From a bacterium (lineage in GTDB: Bacteria > UBP6 > UBA1177): a stretch of 35,615 bases of DNA. Below, piece after piece: positions 16,976 to 25,430 of the stretch; position 1 is the first letter of the stretch; every line of letters begins with the position of its first letter. The position numbers and the translations under genes are program-made. Under the pieces are notes generated by a model that saw only the letters and a program-made list of their open reading frames with translations, was not told where the DNA came from and did no database searches. The DNA is taken from the NCBI GenBank assembly GCA_017645765.1, contig JAGCNV010000064.1, forward strand, positions 1 to 35,615. The letters run 5' to 3'.

Positions 16976-18538
16976 CTATTTTTCCGCTTCCACGGAGAGT
17001 TTTCTCATGAAGAATTTGCCGAAACAGAAGAGTGTTACCGGCGTGAGAAGTGCCATCGCACCGATCCAGAACCAGATCATTGCGTGGTCGGGTGAAGCGG
17101 GAAGGGGGTGACCGTTTTCAAACGGAGTGTAGATCTTGATGAGAAGTCCCGACATCGGGCCTACGAAAAATTTTGCCGCAAACCATGGCAGGATCGAAAG
17201 GGCGATGTAGGTTCCTTCCTTTCCTTTGGGTGCGATCTCAGCAGTAAACTGCATGAGTCTGGGCGACCAGATCGATTCGCCTATCGTGAAAATGAAAATG
17301 AAGAATATCATCGGCCAGTATTCTGCAACAGCTGTTATCCCCGACATTTTTTCAGGAGAATCAACAAGTCCCAGCCATTTTATGAAGACGAGTTCGCCGA
17401 GCGGAGTATTCGTCAGACCTTCAAAGAATGAAGGGGGAATCACCGCAATGAAGCAGGCGAGCGAGGAAACGATCGAGCCGATGATCATCATTTTGTAGGA
17501 TGAAGTCTTTTTCGTGATGTAGGAGACTATCGGAACCGCGAAAATGATGAGGACCGAGTTCAGAAAGCCGTAGATGTTGCCGATCGGAGCGCCTTCGCCG
17601 AGAACGCTGATGCCGTATTTCGGGAAAGTGTAGGAGAAGTGGAAAAATACGCAGCGGACAAAAAGTGTGAGGGCTAAAATCCCGATGTAGATCCAGAAAG
17701 TTTTTTCGACAACGACGTTCCTGAGCATCGTCGCAACGTCTATTGCCGAGTTTTTGACCGATTCGAGACCGCTTCCGAGCTCTTTTTTCGGCGTTTTGAC
17801 GAGTTCGCCTTCATCGTTGATTTCAATGTGATCTCTGATGAAGAATGCAACGATGAGGCTGATGATGGTAAAGCCGAAACCGATGACGAAGACCATCTGG
17901 TAAGTTGTGAAATGGAATCCTAAAAACATTGTTCCGGCGTTCTCGTTGACTGCTCCGGCAGCGTCGGTGACAGAGAAAAAGCCTCTGATTTTGTCAAAAA
18001 GCATCGAGCCTATCGCATAACCCAAGTTCATGAGAACGTAGAAAAGGCCAAATCCCATCGCCGCGGTGTCCTTCGTCGTGTATTTTTTGATAGCGATCGA
18101 AACAAGCGGACCGACAACGGCGAAACCTATCGCCATCGGGATGAAACCGAGGACGAAAATGAGTGCCGGATTGGTGACAAACGACATGAAAAAGCGCGAA
18201 AAAAGAAGGAAAAATATGCTGATAAGAAGCGTTTTCCTGATTCCTATCGTGTCTACAACCGCACCTGTCAGCATGCCGATTATAGAAAGGAGAATCGACC
18301 ATACCATGATGTATGAACCCGCTCCCAAGTCGCTGATCCCGCAGTCAGCCGTGAGCCAGAGCGTGAGAGTGAGGTTCATCGCCATGTAGGCAGTGTATTC
18401 GATTATGTTGTAGATGAAAAGAAGCCACATGTCGCGCGGACTTTTTTTGAGTCCTTTCGCGTAACTCCAGATGATTCCGCCGAACGCGAGAACTGCGCCG
18501 ACAATTAGTGAGTAAGTAATGATTTCAGTTACTTGCAA
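16976..18538 (-). CDS. MFS transporter, possibly oligopeptide/POT-like
   Basis: 520 aa with about 12-14 hydrophobic segments. MFS-type loop between helices 2 and 3 (GAVVDTIGIRKTLL) and an N-terminal-half pattern resembling proton-dependent peptide transporters. Near the C-terminus is GESIWSPRLMQFTAEIAPKG, a POT/PTR-like stretch. Substrate unknown. The start is TTG 18538: AGGAGG (18543-18548) lies five bases upstream, and a strong promoter is at 18583-18611. The frame stays open upstream, but a TTG at 18568 has no SD and would place the real SD inside the coding region. Confidence 0.8.
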   Translation of the reverse strand: MQVTEIITYSLIVGAVLAFGGIIWSYAKGLKKSPRDMWLLFIYNIIEYTAYMAMNLTLTLWLTADCGISDLGAGSYIMVWSILLSIIGMLTGAVVDTIGIRKTLLISIFFLLFSRFFMSFVTNPALIFVLGFIPMAIGFAVVGPLVSIAIKKYTTKDTAAMGFGLFYVLMNLGYAIGSMLFDKIRGFFSVTDAAGAVNENAGTMFLGFHFTTYQMVFVIGFGFTIISLIVAFFIRDHIEINDEGELVKTPKKELGSGLESVKNSAIDVATMLRNVVVEKTFWIYIGILALTLFVRCVFFHFSYTFPKYGISVLGEGAPIGNIYGFLNSVLIIFAVPIVSYITKKTSSYKMMIIGSIVSSLACFIAVIPPSFFEGLTNTPLGELVFIKWLGLVDSPEKMSGITAVAEYWPMIFFIFIFTIGESIWSPRLMQFTAEIAPKGKEGTYIALSILPWFAAKFFVGPMSGLLIKIYTPFENGHPLPASPDHAMIWFWIGAMALLTPVTLFCFGKFFMRKLSVEAEK

Positions 18539-18582
18539 ATTTTCCTCCTGAGCTTGTAACACTCTCAAAAAAGTAACGTAAA

Positions 18583-18611
18583 ATTATATTGAGAATGGTT
18601 TTTAAAAGCAA
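18583..18611 (-). promoter_or_regulatory. Promoter for the MFS transporter
   Basis: On the reverse strand: -35 TTGCTT (18606-18611), a 17-nt spacer, and a perfect -10 TATAAT (18583-18588). The expected start near 18576 leaves a leader of about 38 nt with the AGGAGG site, supporting TTG 18538 as initiator. Confidence 0.75.
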
Positions 18612-18645
18612 GTCGGCGGTATGGAAAAGAATCTTGTTTTTTCCA

Positions 18646-18677
18646 CGGCTTTTTCTTAAAATTAAAGCCGTTTTTTT
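18646..18677 (+). terminator. Intrinsic terminator-like hairpin in the aroA leader
   Basis: CGGCTTT (18646-18652) and AAAGCCG (18664-18670) are perfect complements with an 11-nt loop, followed by seven T. It ends 10 bases before the aroA ATG. No forward gene lies upstream to be terminated, so attenuation of aroA is the natural reading. A 12-codon ORF (ATG 18621, stop TAA 18657-18659) ends in the loop, but its SD is poor. Confidence 0.6.
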
Positions 18678-18687
18678 GCGAGGTATC

Positions 18688-19854
18688 ATGCGACTCACAG
18701 ATTTCATTCCGGTCGATAAAAGTTCAGCAATAAGGGCTTTTCTTTTTTCGCTTCTCACAACTGAAAAAGTTGATATTTTCTGCGGAGAAGAAGAACTTCC
18801 ACAAGATGTTTTATCGGCTTTCAACTGTTTGAAATCATTTGGTAAAATTGTCGAATTGCAAAACGGAAAAATCACGGTTTCGGGAACGGCGAAAACTCCT
18901 GAAAAACCAGTTGACTGCGGAAATTCGGCGACGATGATGCACATTCTTATGGGAATAAGGCAGCATTTCGGCTGGAAATTCGGACTCACAGGCGACGAAT
19001 CGCTGATGTCTCGCAATCACGGAGATTTTGAAGAGGCTGCGGAACTTTATGACGGCAATTTTGTCGAAACGACCCTCTCGAAAGAGAGTGCGCAACTCAA
19101 GTCTTTTCACCTTCTTGCAATGCTGAAAAGCGGCGGAAAACTTCATTTCAAGAGCAGAACGCGCAGAAATACAGAAGATTTTCTGCTGAAAATGGGGGCG
19201 AAAATCGTTGAAAAACCGAACTCCGTCGAAGTTTTTCCGGTTGAGTGTCTGCACGGTTATTCAGTTAAAATCAAACTTGATCCCTCATCCGCTTTCATTG
19301 CCGTATGCACCGCTTTAATTTTTAAGAAATCATTTGTAATCTCAGATATTTACAAAGATGATTCTCGAATGACGCCTTTTCATTTGCTTCAAAATGCGGG
19401 ATTTGACATACAAATTAAAGAAGATAGTGATTCTTTCGAAATCTCGGGAAATCCGATCTGCAAAGAAGTGCACGATATAAATGTCAAAGAAAATCAAATT
19501 GCTGAAATTATTGATGAAATACCGTTCATCGCCTTAATGGTCGCACAAGCAGGCAGAACATTTTCGGTTAGAAACGCCTCTTGGCTCAGAAACAAGGAGA
19601 GCGACCGCATTGCTGAAAGTGTGAAAAGATTTTCGCTTCTCTTTGAAACGGAGGAATTTGCCGACGGATTTACCGTTTACGGCGCGGCAAAACACGCTTT
19701 GAAAGGCGATATCCCGCATAACCTTGATCACAGAATGGAGATGCTTTCAAGTCTGATGGCACAAAATTCAGGTGTCGATTTTAAAATGAATGATTCCTAT
19801 AAAATTTCTTTCCCAAAATTTTACGAACTTACGGAATATTTAAAAAATGACTAA
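18688..19854 (+). CDS. aroA: 3-phosphoshikimate 1-carboxyvinyltransferase (EPSP synthase), divergent
   Basis: 388 aa, shorter than the usual 420-440. Joins shikimate-3-phosphate with PEP in the shikimate pathway. Recognisable blocks are PVDKSSAIR (K11, R16), VDCGNSAT (N79-A81), SAQLKS, IIDEIPFIA, LRNKESDRI, DHRMEM and the late Lys in YKISFPKF. The position equal to E. coli Gly96 is Ala81, as in glyphosate-tolerant class II enzymes. ATG 18688 has GAGG five bases upstream; the frame is open further to 18589, but that segment contains the terminator-like hairpin and is not conserved-looking. The 3' end overlaps aroQ by 8 bp. Divergent from the MFS gene. Confidence 0.88.
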   Translation: MRLTDFIPVDKSSAIRAFLFSLLTTEKVDIFCGEEELPQDVLSAFNCLKSFGKIVELQNGKITVSGTAKTPEKPVDCGNSATMMHILMGIRQHFGWKFGLTGDESLMSRNHGDFEEAAELYDGNFVETTLSKESAQLKSFHLLAMLKSGGKLHFKSRTRRNTEDFLLKMGAKIVEKPNSVEVFPVECLHGYSVKIKLDPSSAFIAVCTALIFKKSFVISDIYKDDSRMTPFHLLQNAGFDIQIKEDSDSFEISGNPICKEVHDINVKENQIAEIIDEIPFIALMVAQAGRTFSVRNASWLRNKESDRIAESVKRFSLLFETEEFADGFTVYGAAKHALKGDIPHNLDHRMEMLSSLMAQNSGVDFKMNDSYKISFPKFYELTEYLKND

Positions 19855-20095
19855 TGAAATCAAAGAATTAAGGAAAGAGCTCGATTTGCTTGACGATACT
19901 ATCGCGGAACTTCTTCTGAAAAGGATCGAGACCGGAAAAAAGATCGTGAAACTGAAAAAAGAAGCCGGAATATCCAAGGACGATCCTGAGCGCGAAAAAG
20001 AGATCCTTGAGAGGATCACTGCCGGAAAAAGTGAGATCGCCGAACTTCTGACAACCCTTTACGGGAGAATATTCGATTGGGTAAAAAATCGATAA
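19847..20095 (+). CDS. Chorismate mutase, AroQ class
   Basis: 82 aa, a stand-alone all-helical AroQ domain. Converts chorismate to prephenate for Phe and Tyr. Key features are LRKELDLLDDTIAELLLKRI (N-terminal Arg and helix 1) and KKIVKLKKEAG with the catalytic Lys, followed by DPEREKEILERI. It overlaps aroA by 8 bp at the 5' end and the PLD gene by 19 bp at the 3' end, giving coupled expression with aroA. No fused prephenate dehydratase or DAHP synthase domain is present. Confidence 0.9.
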   Translation: MTNEIKELRKELDLLDDTIAELLLKRIETGKKIVKLKKEAGISKDDPEREKEILERITAGKSEIAELLTTLYGRIFDWVKNR

Positions 20096-21132
20096 CTAAA
20101 GGAAAATATTTAAGAAAAATCGAATTTCTGACTATAGTCCTGATTTCTTTTTTTCTCTATTTTATACTTAAGGAAGAACCTCGAAAAGAGACTGCTCCGA
20201 AGATTATCGAACCTGAGACAGCTCCCGCTAAACTCGAGCCTGAGAAGCCTGAAATTGAAGAAAAAGTTTCAGTCTATTTTGACAGAGACGTTCAGCCGAT
20301 AGTTGAAAAAATGATAAAAAGTGCCGAAAAAACGATAGATGCGGCGACTTATACCTATTCAAAAAATGAAGTTACCGCTCTGTTGGAAAAACGGGCTGAA
20401 GAAGGTGTTAAAGTGCGTCTTGCGGCGGGAAGAAACAAGGATAAAACGCTTCCGGCGTTCGATTTTTCGCTTGCGAAAACGGATAACGGCATATATCACC
20501 CGAAATTTTTCGTTTTGGACGGGCGTGACGTGCTGATCCTTTCGGCGAATATATCTTCTTCTGCCGATGCTTCGAACAATGCTGTCCTATTCAAGAATGT
20601 TCCCGAAGCTGCGGCGATACTGAAAGCTGAAATTGACGACGTTTTTGCGGGGAATATAGAAAAAAGATGCGCTGACGGGTGCATTACAGAGATCGGAACG
20701 ATAATTTTCAATCCCGGCAAAGGCTGCGTGAAGGTTCGGGACGAATTTCTTGCAGCAGAAAAATCAATAAAAGGGGCTGTTTATACCGTGACACAGAAGA
20801 ATCCCGTTTTAACCGGACTCAAAAAGGCTGTGAAGCGCGGCATCGACACTCGGCTCATCCTCGACAACTGGCGCGGAGACGACGGAAAAATCGTGAATAA
20901 AAAGGCGGCGAACTATCTCGAAAGCATCGGCGTAAACCTCAAATATGACGAGCAGGAAAAGTCAGATGAGCACCTTTTTCACCACAAATTCGCAGAAATC
21001 GATGGCGTTACGGCAATTTTCGGATCAATGAACTGGACAGCTTCGGCGTGTTACAGAAACCGCGAGATAACAGTTATTTCAAAAGATCCGCTGGTTGCAA
21101 CATCTTTTGAAGAATATTTTGACAATTTTTGA
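20077..21132 (+). CDS. Membrane-anchored phospholipase D-like protein (two HKD motifs)
   Basis: 351 aa. One N-terminal membrane segment (about 16-31, FLTIVLISFFLYFIL), then a Pro/Glu-rich linker (about 33-65), then two PLD repeats. Repeat 1 has HPKFFVLDG and repeat 2 has HHKFAEIDG followed by FGSMNWT, both with the expected His-Lys-Asp spacing, so it is probably active. Substrate could be phospholipid or nucleic acid; the layout resembles secreted endonuclease-like PLD proteins. The start is TTG 20077 with GGGAG upstream, inside the end of aroQ; no ATG occurs before the membrane segment. It is the last gene of the aroA-aroQ unit, with no evident functional tie. Confidence 0.8.
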   Translation: MGKKSITKGKYLRKIEFLTIVLISFFLYFILKEEPRKETAPKIIEPETAPAKLEPEKPEIEEKVSVYFDRDVQPIVEKMIKSAEKTIDAATYTYSKNEVTALLEKRAEEGVKVRLAAGRNKDKTLPAFDFSLAKTDNGIYHPKFFVLDGRDVLILSANISSSADASNNAVLFKNVPEAAAILKAEIDDVFAGNIEKRCADGCITEIGTIIFNPGKGCVKVRDEFLAAEKSIKGAVYTVTQKNPVLTGLKKAVKRGIDTRLILDNWRGDDGKIVNKKAANYLESIGVNLKYDEQEKSDEHLFHHKFAEIDGVTAIFGSMNWTASACYRNREITVISKDPLVATSFEEYFDNF

Positions 21133-21191
21133 AGTTGAATCCTTTCTGAATTTTTTCTTTTGCCGATTTCTTTGTAAAAAATTTCAAACAA

Positions 21192-21197
21192 TATAAA
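21192..21197 (+). promoter_or_regulatory. Candidate -10 (TATAAA) for the Lon-like operon
   Basis: TATAAA lies 35 bases before ATG 21232 in the 99-bp gap after the PLD gene. A -35 with good spacing is not evident (TTGTAA at 21172 would give a 14-nt spacer). Confidence 0.3.
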
Positions 21198-21231
21198 GTG
21201 CTCTGTCTTTTAGTAGATTATGGAGGAGGAA

Positions 21232-23613
21232 ATGAAGTCAGCGATCAAAGAACTTAAACCGAAAGATTTAAGATACTATCCCGAACTTGCCAAGTACAAA
21301 GGCAAAACAACCAAAGATATCAAGCCGGTTTCACTATTTTCTTTCCAGAAAAGAGGGTTCGAGGCGCTCGATTTCGGCATGGATGTCCGCAAAAAAGGAT
21401 TTAATATCTATGTCGCCGGCGATCCTGGAAGCGGAAAAACTTCGAATGTTAAGAAATATATCGAGGATATGGCAAAACATCTTCCTGTTCCAGACGATCT
21501 GCTTTATGTCTACAATTTTGAGGACTACGATTCGCCGAATATGCTTTTTATGAAGGCGGGAAGCGGCGAAAAGTTCATCAAAGACATGGACGAGCTTCTT
21601 GACGGGTTCATTGAGCAGATTCCTCGACAGATGGAAAGCGAAAACTTTGAAAGTCTGCGTGCCGAAGTCGCCCAGACATACCGCGACGCTATGCAGAAAA
21701 GCTATAATGAACTTGAAGCGGAAGCGGCAAAACTCGATTTTGCACTGAGTTCAACAGAAAACGGTCTTGTTCTGAATCCGATAGTTGACGGAAAGCCGAT
21801 AGGCAAGGAGCAGTACGAATCTCTCGGCGAAAGTGAAAAAGAAAAAATCAGACAGAACGAAAGTGCTCTTCAGGAAAAACTTATCGCTTACTTTCATCAG
21901 GATCGTAAAACCGAAAAGGAATATAAGGAAAAAATGAGCGATCTTCAGCGGACGACGGTTAAAAAAATAATTTCCGAGCCGCTGAACGATTTGGCGAAAA
22001 AATACGGCAAAAATGAAGGGGTCAGGGAATATCTTGATTCAATCGCAGAGTTTACAATCAACAATTTTTCAGATTTCTTCACTTACCGCGATTTCCTTGA
22101 AGGAAAAGTCGACCCGATGAAAACTCTTATTCCGGATTTCAAGGAATACAAAGTAAATCTGCTCATAAACAACAAGGATCTGAAAGGTGCACCGGTAATT
22201 TATGAAACGAACCCGACTTTCCAAAATATTATCGGTTACTTCGAATATGAAGAAAACCACAATTCGCTTTTCACCGATTTTACTAGACTCAAACCGGGCG
22301 CTCTGCACCGTGCAAACGGCGGATTTCTGATTATCCAGGCCGATGATATTCTGAAAAACTACTATGCTTGGGTTGCTTTGAAGCGCGCTGTCCGCAACAG
22401 ATTCATAAAAATCGAAGATATGGATGCAGACTTCAAATACCGTGTAATTTCGGCACCTAATCCTGAACCTGTTCCGCTTGAAATCAAAATTATACTTATC
22501 GGTGACGAGGAGATCTACCATCTGCTTTACGAGCGTGACCCTGAATTCAGGCGCATTTTTAAAGTCAAAGCCGATTTCGAGTCCGTTGTCGATGTGAACG
22601 CTTCGACCACTGACACTTTGATCGGTTTCATTTCGAGAATCGTCAACGAAGACTGCGAACTTCCGTTTGATTTGTCGGCGATAAGAAGACTTCTTTTTTA
22701 CAGTTCGAGACGCGCCGAAGACCAGACAAAATACAGAGTCCACGCAAGCGATATTGTTGAAATCATTGTTGAAGCTGTTTACTGGGCTCAGCACAAAAAC
22801 AAAAAAGTTGTCTCGGAAGACATGGTCATTACAGCAATAGAAAGCCGTGAAAAGAGGTACGACAGATTCCGCGAGCACTATTTCGAGTCGATCAAGAAAG
22901 GGACGATCCTGATTGATGTCAAAGGGGCAAAAGTAGGGCAGATCAACGGTCTTGCAGTTTATCAGATAGGCGATTTCAGTTTCGGAATCCCGTCAAGGAT
23001 CACGGCGAAAGCGTTTGCAGGTCAGCGCGAAATCGTGAATATCGAGCGCGAGGCAATGCTTTCAGGCGCTATTCACGACAAAGGTTCAATGATCCTGGCT
23101 GGTTATCTCGGAGGACTCTTCGCTGTCAAAAAACCGCTTTCATTCTCGGCTTCTATTGCATTCGAACAGAGTTACGGCGGAGTCGACGGTGACAGCGCAA
23201 GTTCAACAGAGCTTTACGCACTTATGTCAGCTTTGGGCGATGTTCCGATCAAACAGTCGATAGCAGTCACCGGTTCGATCAACCAGATGGGCGAGATCCA
23301 GCCTATCGGTGGCGTAAACGAGAAAATAGAAGGTTTCTTTGAAATCTGCAATCTCAGAGGACTTACGGGTGATCAGGGCGTCATGATCCCGATCCAGAAT
23401 GTAGGCAACCTCAACCTCAGCGATGACGTGGTCAAAGCTGTCGAAAACGGTAAATTCCACATCTACGCGATAAAGAACGTCCTCGAAGGAATCGAGATCC
23501 TCACAGGTGTCCCTGCCGGAACGAGAGGAAAGGACGGCAAATTCACGAAAGGTTCTGTTTTTGAAAAAATAGATGCAAAACTTGAAGCACTCAGAGGAGA
23601 CGGAGAGAAATAA
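21232..23613 (+). CDS. ATP-dependent Lon-like protease (LonB/LonC group, AAA_32)
   Basis: 793 aa. Soluble AAA+ serine protease for damaged or regulatory proteins. Walker A GDPGSGKT (63-70), a long helical insertion (about 110-290), Walker B region GGFLIIQADDI, then the S16 protease domain with catalytic Ser655 in DGDSASSTE and Lys698 in GGVNEKIEGFF. No Lon N-terminal LAN domain and no membrane segment, which separates it from LonA and archaeal LonB. ATG 21232 is preferred: the upstream in-frame ATG 21220 precedes GGAGGAGGAA, which is the ribosome-binding site. Its stop overlaps the next start by one base. First gene of a six-gene forward block. Confidence 0.9.
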   Translation: MKSAIKELKPKDLRYYPELAKYKGKTTKDIKPVSLFSFQKRGFEALDFGMDVRKKGFNIYVAGDPGSGKTSNVKKYIEDMAKHLPVPDDLLYVYNFEDYDSPNMLFMKAGSGEKFIKDMDELLDGFIEQIPRQMESENFESLRAEVAQTYRDAMQKSYNELEAEAAKLDFALSSTENGLVLNPIVDGKPIGKEQYESLGESEKEKIRQNESALQEKLIAYFHQDRKTEKEYKEKMSDLQRTTVKKIISEPLNDLAKKYGKNEGVREYLDSIAEFTINNFSDFFTYRDFLEGKVDPMKTLIPDFKEYKVNLLINNKDLKGAPVIYETNPTFQNIIGYFEYEENHNSLFTDFTRLKPGALHRANGGFLIIQADDILKNYYAWVALKRAVRNRFIKIEDMDADFKYRVISAPNPEPVPLEIKIILIGDEEIYHLLYERDPEFRRIFKVKADFESVVDVNASTTDTLIGFISRIVNEDCELPFDLSAIRRLLFYSSRRAEDQTKYRVHASDIVEIIVEAVYWAQHKNKKVVSEDMVITAIESREKRYDRFREHYFESIKKGTILIDVKGAKVGQINGLAVYQIGDFSFGIPSRITAKAFAGQREIVNIEREAMLSGAIHDKGSMILAGYLGGLFAVKKPLSFSASIAFEQSYGGVDGDSASSTELYALMSALGDVPIKQSIAVTGSINQMGEIQPIGGVNEKIEGFFEICNLRGLTGDQGVMIPIQNVGNLNLSDDVVKAVENGKFHIYAIKNVLEGIEILTGVPAGTRGKDGKFTKGSVFEKIDAKLEALRGDGEK

Positions 23614-23900
23614 TGTCAACCGTAAATATCAGCTACAAACCGGAAAAATCTGAAGAATATGTCTGGAACTGGATCGATGAAAACCTTGAAAAGATGGTCG
23701 CGAAAAAAGTTCCGACCGAAGATATAAAGCTGCTTCTCGACAGAACGAGGGAAGTCGTTGAATTTAAAGGAAAAACGATAAAGGGGCTGATGACCTTCAA
23801 AAACGGCGAGATCAATATCAGCATCGATATTCCGCTCCTTTACAGAATGTTCGGCCAAACGATCAGAACTTCGATCCTCGATATACTTAAATCCATGTAA
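23613..23900 (+). CDS. Small conserved-looking protein of unknown function
   Basis: 95 aa, no signal peptide or membrane segment. Predicted order is helix, helix, beta hairpin (VVEFKGKTIKGLMTFKNGEI), strand INISIDIP, then a C-terminal helix. The second half vaguely resembles the PHA-system granule regulator family (beta hairpin then DIPLLYRMFGQTIR), but I would not assign it. Overlaps the Lon-like stop by one base (TAATG), so it is translationally coupled to the protease; an adaptor or substrate role is speculation. Confidence 0.75.
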   Translation: MSTVNISYKPEKSEEYVWNWIDENLEKMVAKKVPTEDIKLLLDRTREVVEFKGKTIKGLMTFKNGEINISIDIPLLYRMFGQTIRTSILDILKSM

Positions 23901-23915
23901 TTACAGGAGTTTAAA

Positions 23916-24596
23916 ATGAAGAACTGTTTGAAAACCGTTTCCGTTTTTTTGTTACTGGCGACTCTTTTTCTTGCCGTTTCGTGCGGCGAATCTGAAAAAA
24001 AGCCTGATCCCGTTGAAATCACTCACAAAGTCCTGCTTGAAACAAGCGAAGGCAATATTACTTTAGGGCTTTACGGCAACGGAATGCCGGGTACTGTCAA
24101 TAATTTCATCGGATATGTCGACCGCGGTTTTTACAACGGTCTGATTTTTCACAGAGTTGTCAAAGGTTTTGTAATTCAGGGCGGCGGACTTGACGAAAAT
24201 CTTAACGAAAAAGAGACTCTTGCACCGATCAAACTCGAAATGCCGCCGAGTGCCGAAGTAAAGGATGAAAACGGCAGAGTCACAGGCAGAAAACTGCTCA
24301 TAAGCCACGATAAATACACTCTTGCGATGGCGAGAAGACGCGACCCTGATAGTGCGGCAAGCCAGTTTTACATCACTTTGGAAGCAACACACAACCTTGA
24401 TCCGAACCCGAGTTTTGACCAGCCGAACGGTTACGCTCCTTTCGGAAAAGTTCTCGAAGGCTTTGAAGTTGTCGACAAAATCGGCGCAAAACCTGTAACC
24501 ACGAAAAATATGTATCAAGGCGTTCCTGTCGAAAATGTAAAGATTTTGAAAATGAGCGTAGTTGCAAGACCTCAGCCGAAAGAGGAGAAGAAATAA
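23916..24596 (+). CDS. Lipoprotein cyclophilin-type peptidyl-prolyl cis-trans isomerase
   Basis: 226 aa. Signal peptide with lipobox LAVSC (C23), a short linker, then a cyclophilin domain: GNITLGLY, FIGYVDRGFYNGLIFHRVVKGFVIQGG, LAMARRRDPDSAASQFYI and GYAPFGKVLEGFEVVDKI. The catalytic Arg is in FHRV. It should assist folding of exported proteins while tethered to the envelope. ATG 23916 follows AGGAG. The final codon overlaps queD by one base. The charged tail (PQPKEEKK) is unusual but short. Confidence 0.92.
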   Translation: MKNCLKTVSVFLLLATLFLAVSCGESEKKPDPVEITHKVLLETSEGNITLGLYGNGMPGTVNNFIGYVDRGFYNGLIFHRVVKGFVIQGGGLDENLNEKETLAPIKLEMPPSAEVKDENGRVTGRKLLISHDKYTLAMARRRDPDSAASQFYITLEATHNLDPNPSFDQPNGYAPFGKVLEGFEVVDKIGAKPVTTKNMYQGVPVENVKILKMSVVARPQPKEEKK

Positions 24597-24973
24597 TGAA
24601 ACTTGAAGTTTACCGCGAGGTGCAGTTCTCTTCGGCACACAGACTGAGAAACTACCACGGAAAATGCGAAAATCTGCACGGTCACAACTGGCGTGTACGC
24701 CTTTTTGTAACGAGGGCTCAGCTTGACAAAACGGGTTTCGTCATGGATTTCAAGGTGCTTGACGCAGTTTTAAAAAACATTATGGAACTTCTTGACCATA
24801 AGGATTTGAATTCATTGAAAGAATTTGAGATTGTAAATCCTACGGCGGAAAATATAGCTCTTCTCATATTCAGACTTGCCGAAAAAGAAATTTCTGCAAT
24901 TGACAAAGAAGTCAAAGTTTCCAAAGTATGTGTCTGGGAGAGTGATAAATCTTGTGCAATAGTCGAGGCGTAA
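24596..24973 (+). CDS. queD: 6-carboxy-5,6,7,8-tetrahydropterin synthase QueD
   Basis: 125 aa, the usual length. Converts dihydroneopterin triphosphate to 6-carboxytetrahydropterin in queuosine (7-deazaguanine) synthesis. Zinc ligands H15 (FSSAHRL), H28 and H30 (ENLHGHNW), catalytic C24, and the C-terminal VWES motif (Glu binds the pterin). Start overlaps the cyclophilin stop (TAATG). queC, queE and queF are not in the window. Confidence 0.92.
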   Translation: MKLEVYREVQFSSAHRLRNYHGKCENLHGHNWRVRLFVTRAQLDKTGFVMDFKVLDAVLKNIMELLDHKDLNSLKEFEIVNPTAENIALLIFRLAEKEISAIDKEVKVSKVCVWESDKSCAIVEA

Positions 24974-24974
24974 A

Positions 24975-25430
24975 GTGAATTTGAGGCAGAATGCGGCGGC
25001 GGTGATCGAGAACAGTCAGGGATTGATCCTGGCGTGCGAAAGGCGCAATATCAGAGGTGCGTGGCAGGTTCCCCAGGGAGGGATCGATGAAGGTGAAAGT
25101 GCGGAAGAAGCGGTTCTGCGCGAAATCAGGGAAGAAACGGGTATTGAGAGTGAATTTCTTAAAATCATTGCCCGTTCTTCAAAGGTTTCATATCTTTTTC
25201 CCCACACTGTGAGCTGGAAATCGAACAAAGGAAAATATGACGGTCAGGAACAGGTTTATTTTCATCTTAAAATAGCAGATTCCGGATGGAAACTGGCTGA
25301 ATCGACCGAAGAATTCGTCGCTTTTGAGTGGATTACGAAAAAAGAGATAGTGAAACGTATAGTTCCGTTCAAAAAGGATTGTTACGTCAAGGCTTTTAAA
25401 GAGCTTTTCGGAGAAGACTATGAAAACTGA
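24975..25430 (+). CDS. rppH: RNA pyrophosphohydrolase (Nudix, RppH/NudH type)
   Basis: 151 aa. Removes pyrophosphate from the 5' end of primary transcripts to trigger mRNA decay, and also hydrolyses dinucleoside polyphosphates. Nudix box GGIDEGESAEEAVLREIREE preceded by the RppH-typical WQVPQGG. GTG 24975 lies one base after the queD stop, with GAGG upstream in queD. The 3' end overlaps mazG by 11 bp. Confidence 0.9.
   Translation: MNLRQNAAAVIENSQGLILACERRNIRGAWQVPQGGIDEGESAEEAVLREIREETGIESEFLKIIARSSKVSYLFPHTVSWKSNKGKYDGQEQVYFHLKIADSGWKLAESTEEFVAFEWITKKEIVKRIVPFKKDCYVKAFKELFGEDYEN

Noticed and set aside
18589-18687. N-terminal extension of AroA by 33 residues
   Set aside because: It runs through a terminator-like hairpin, is not AroA-like, and ATG 18688 has a good SD.
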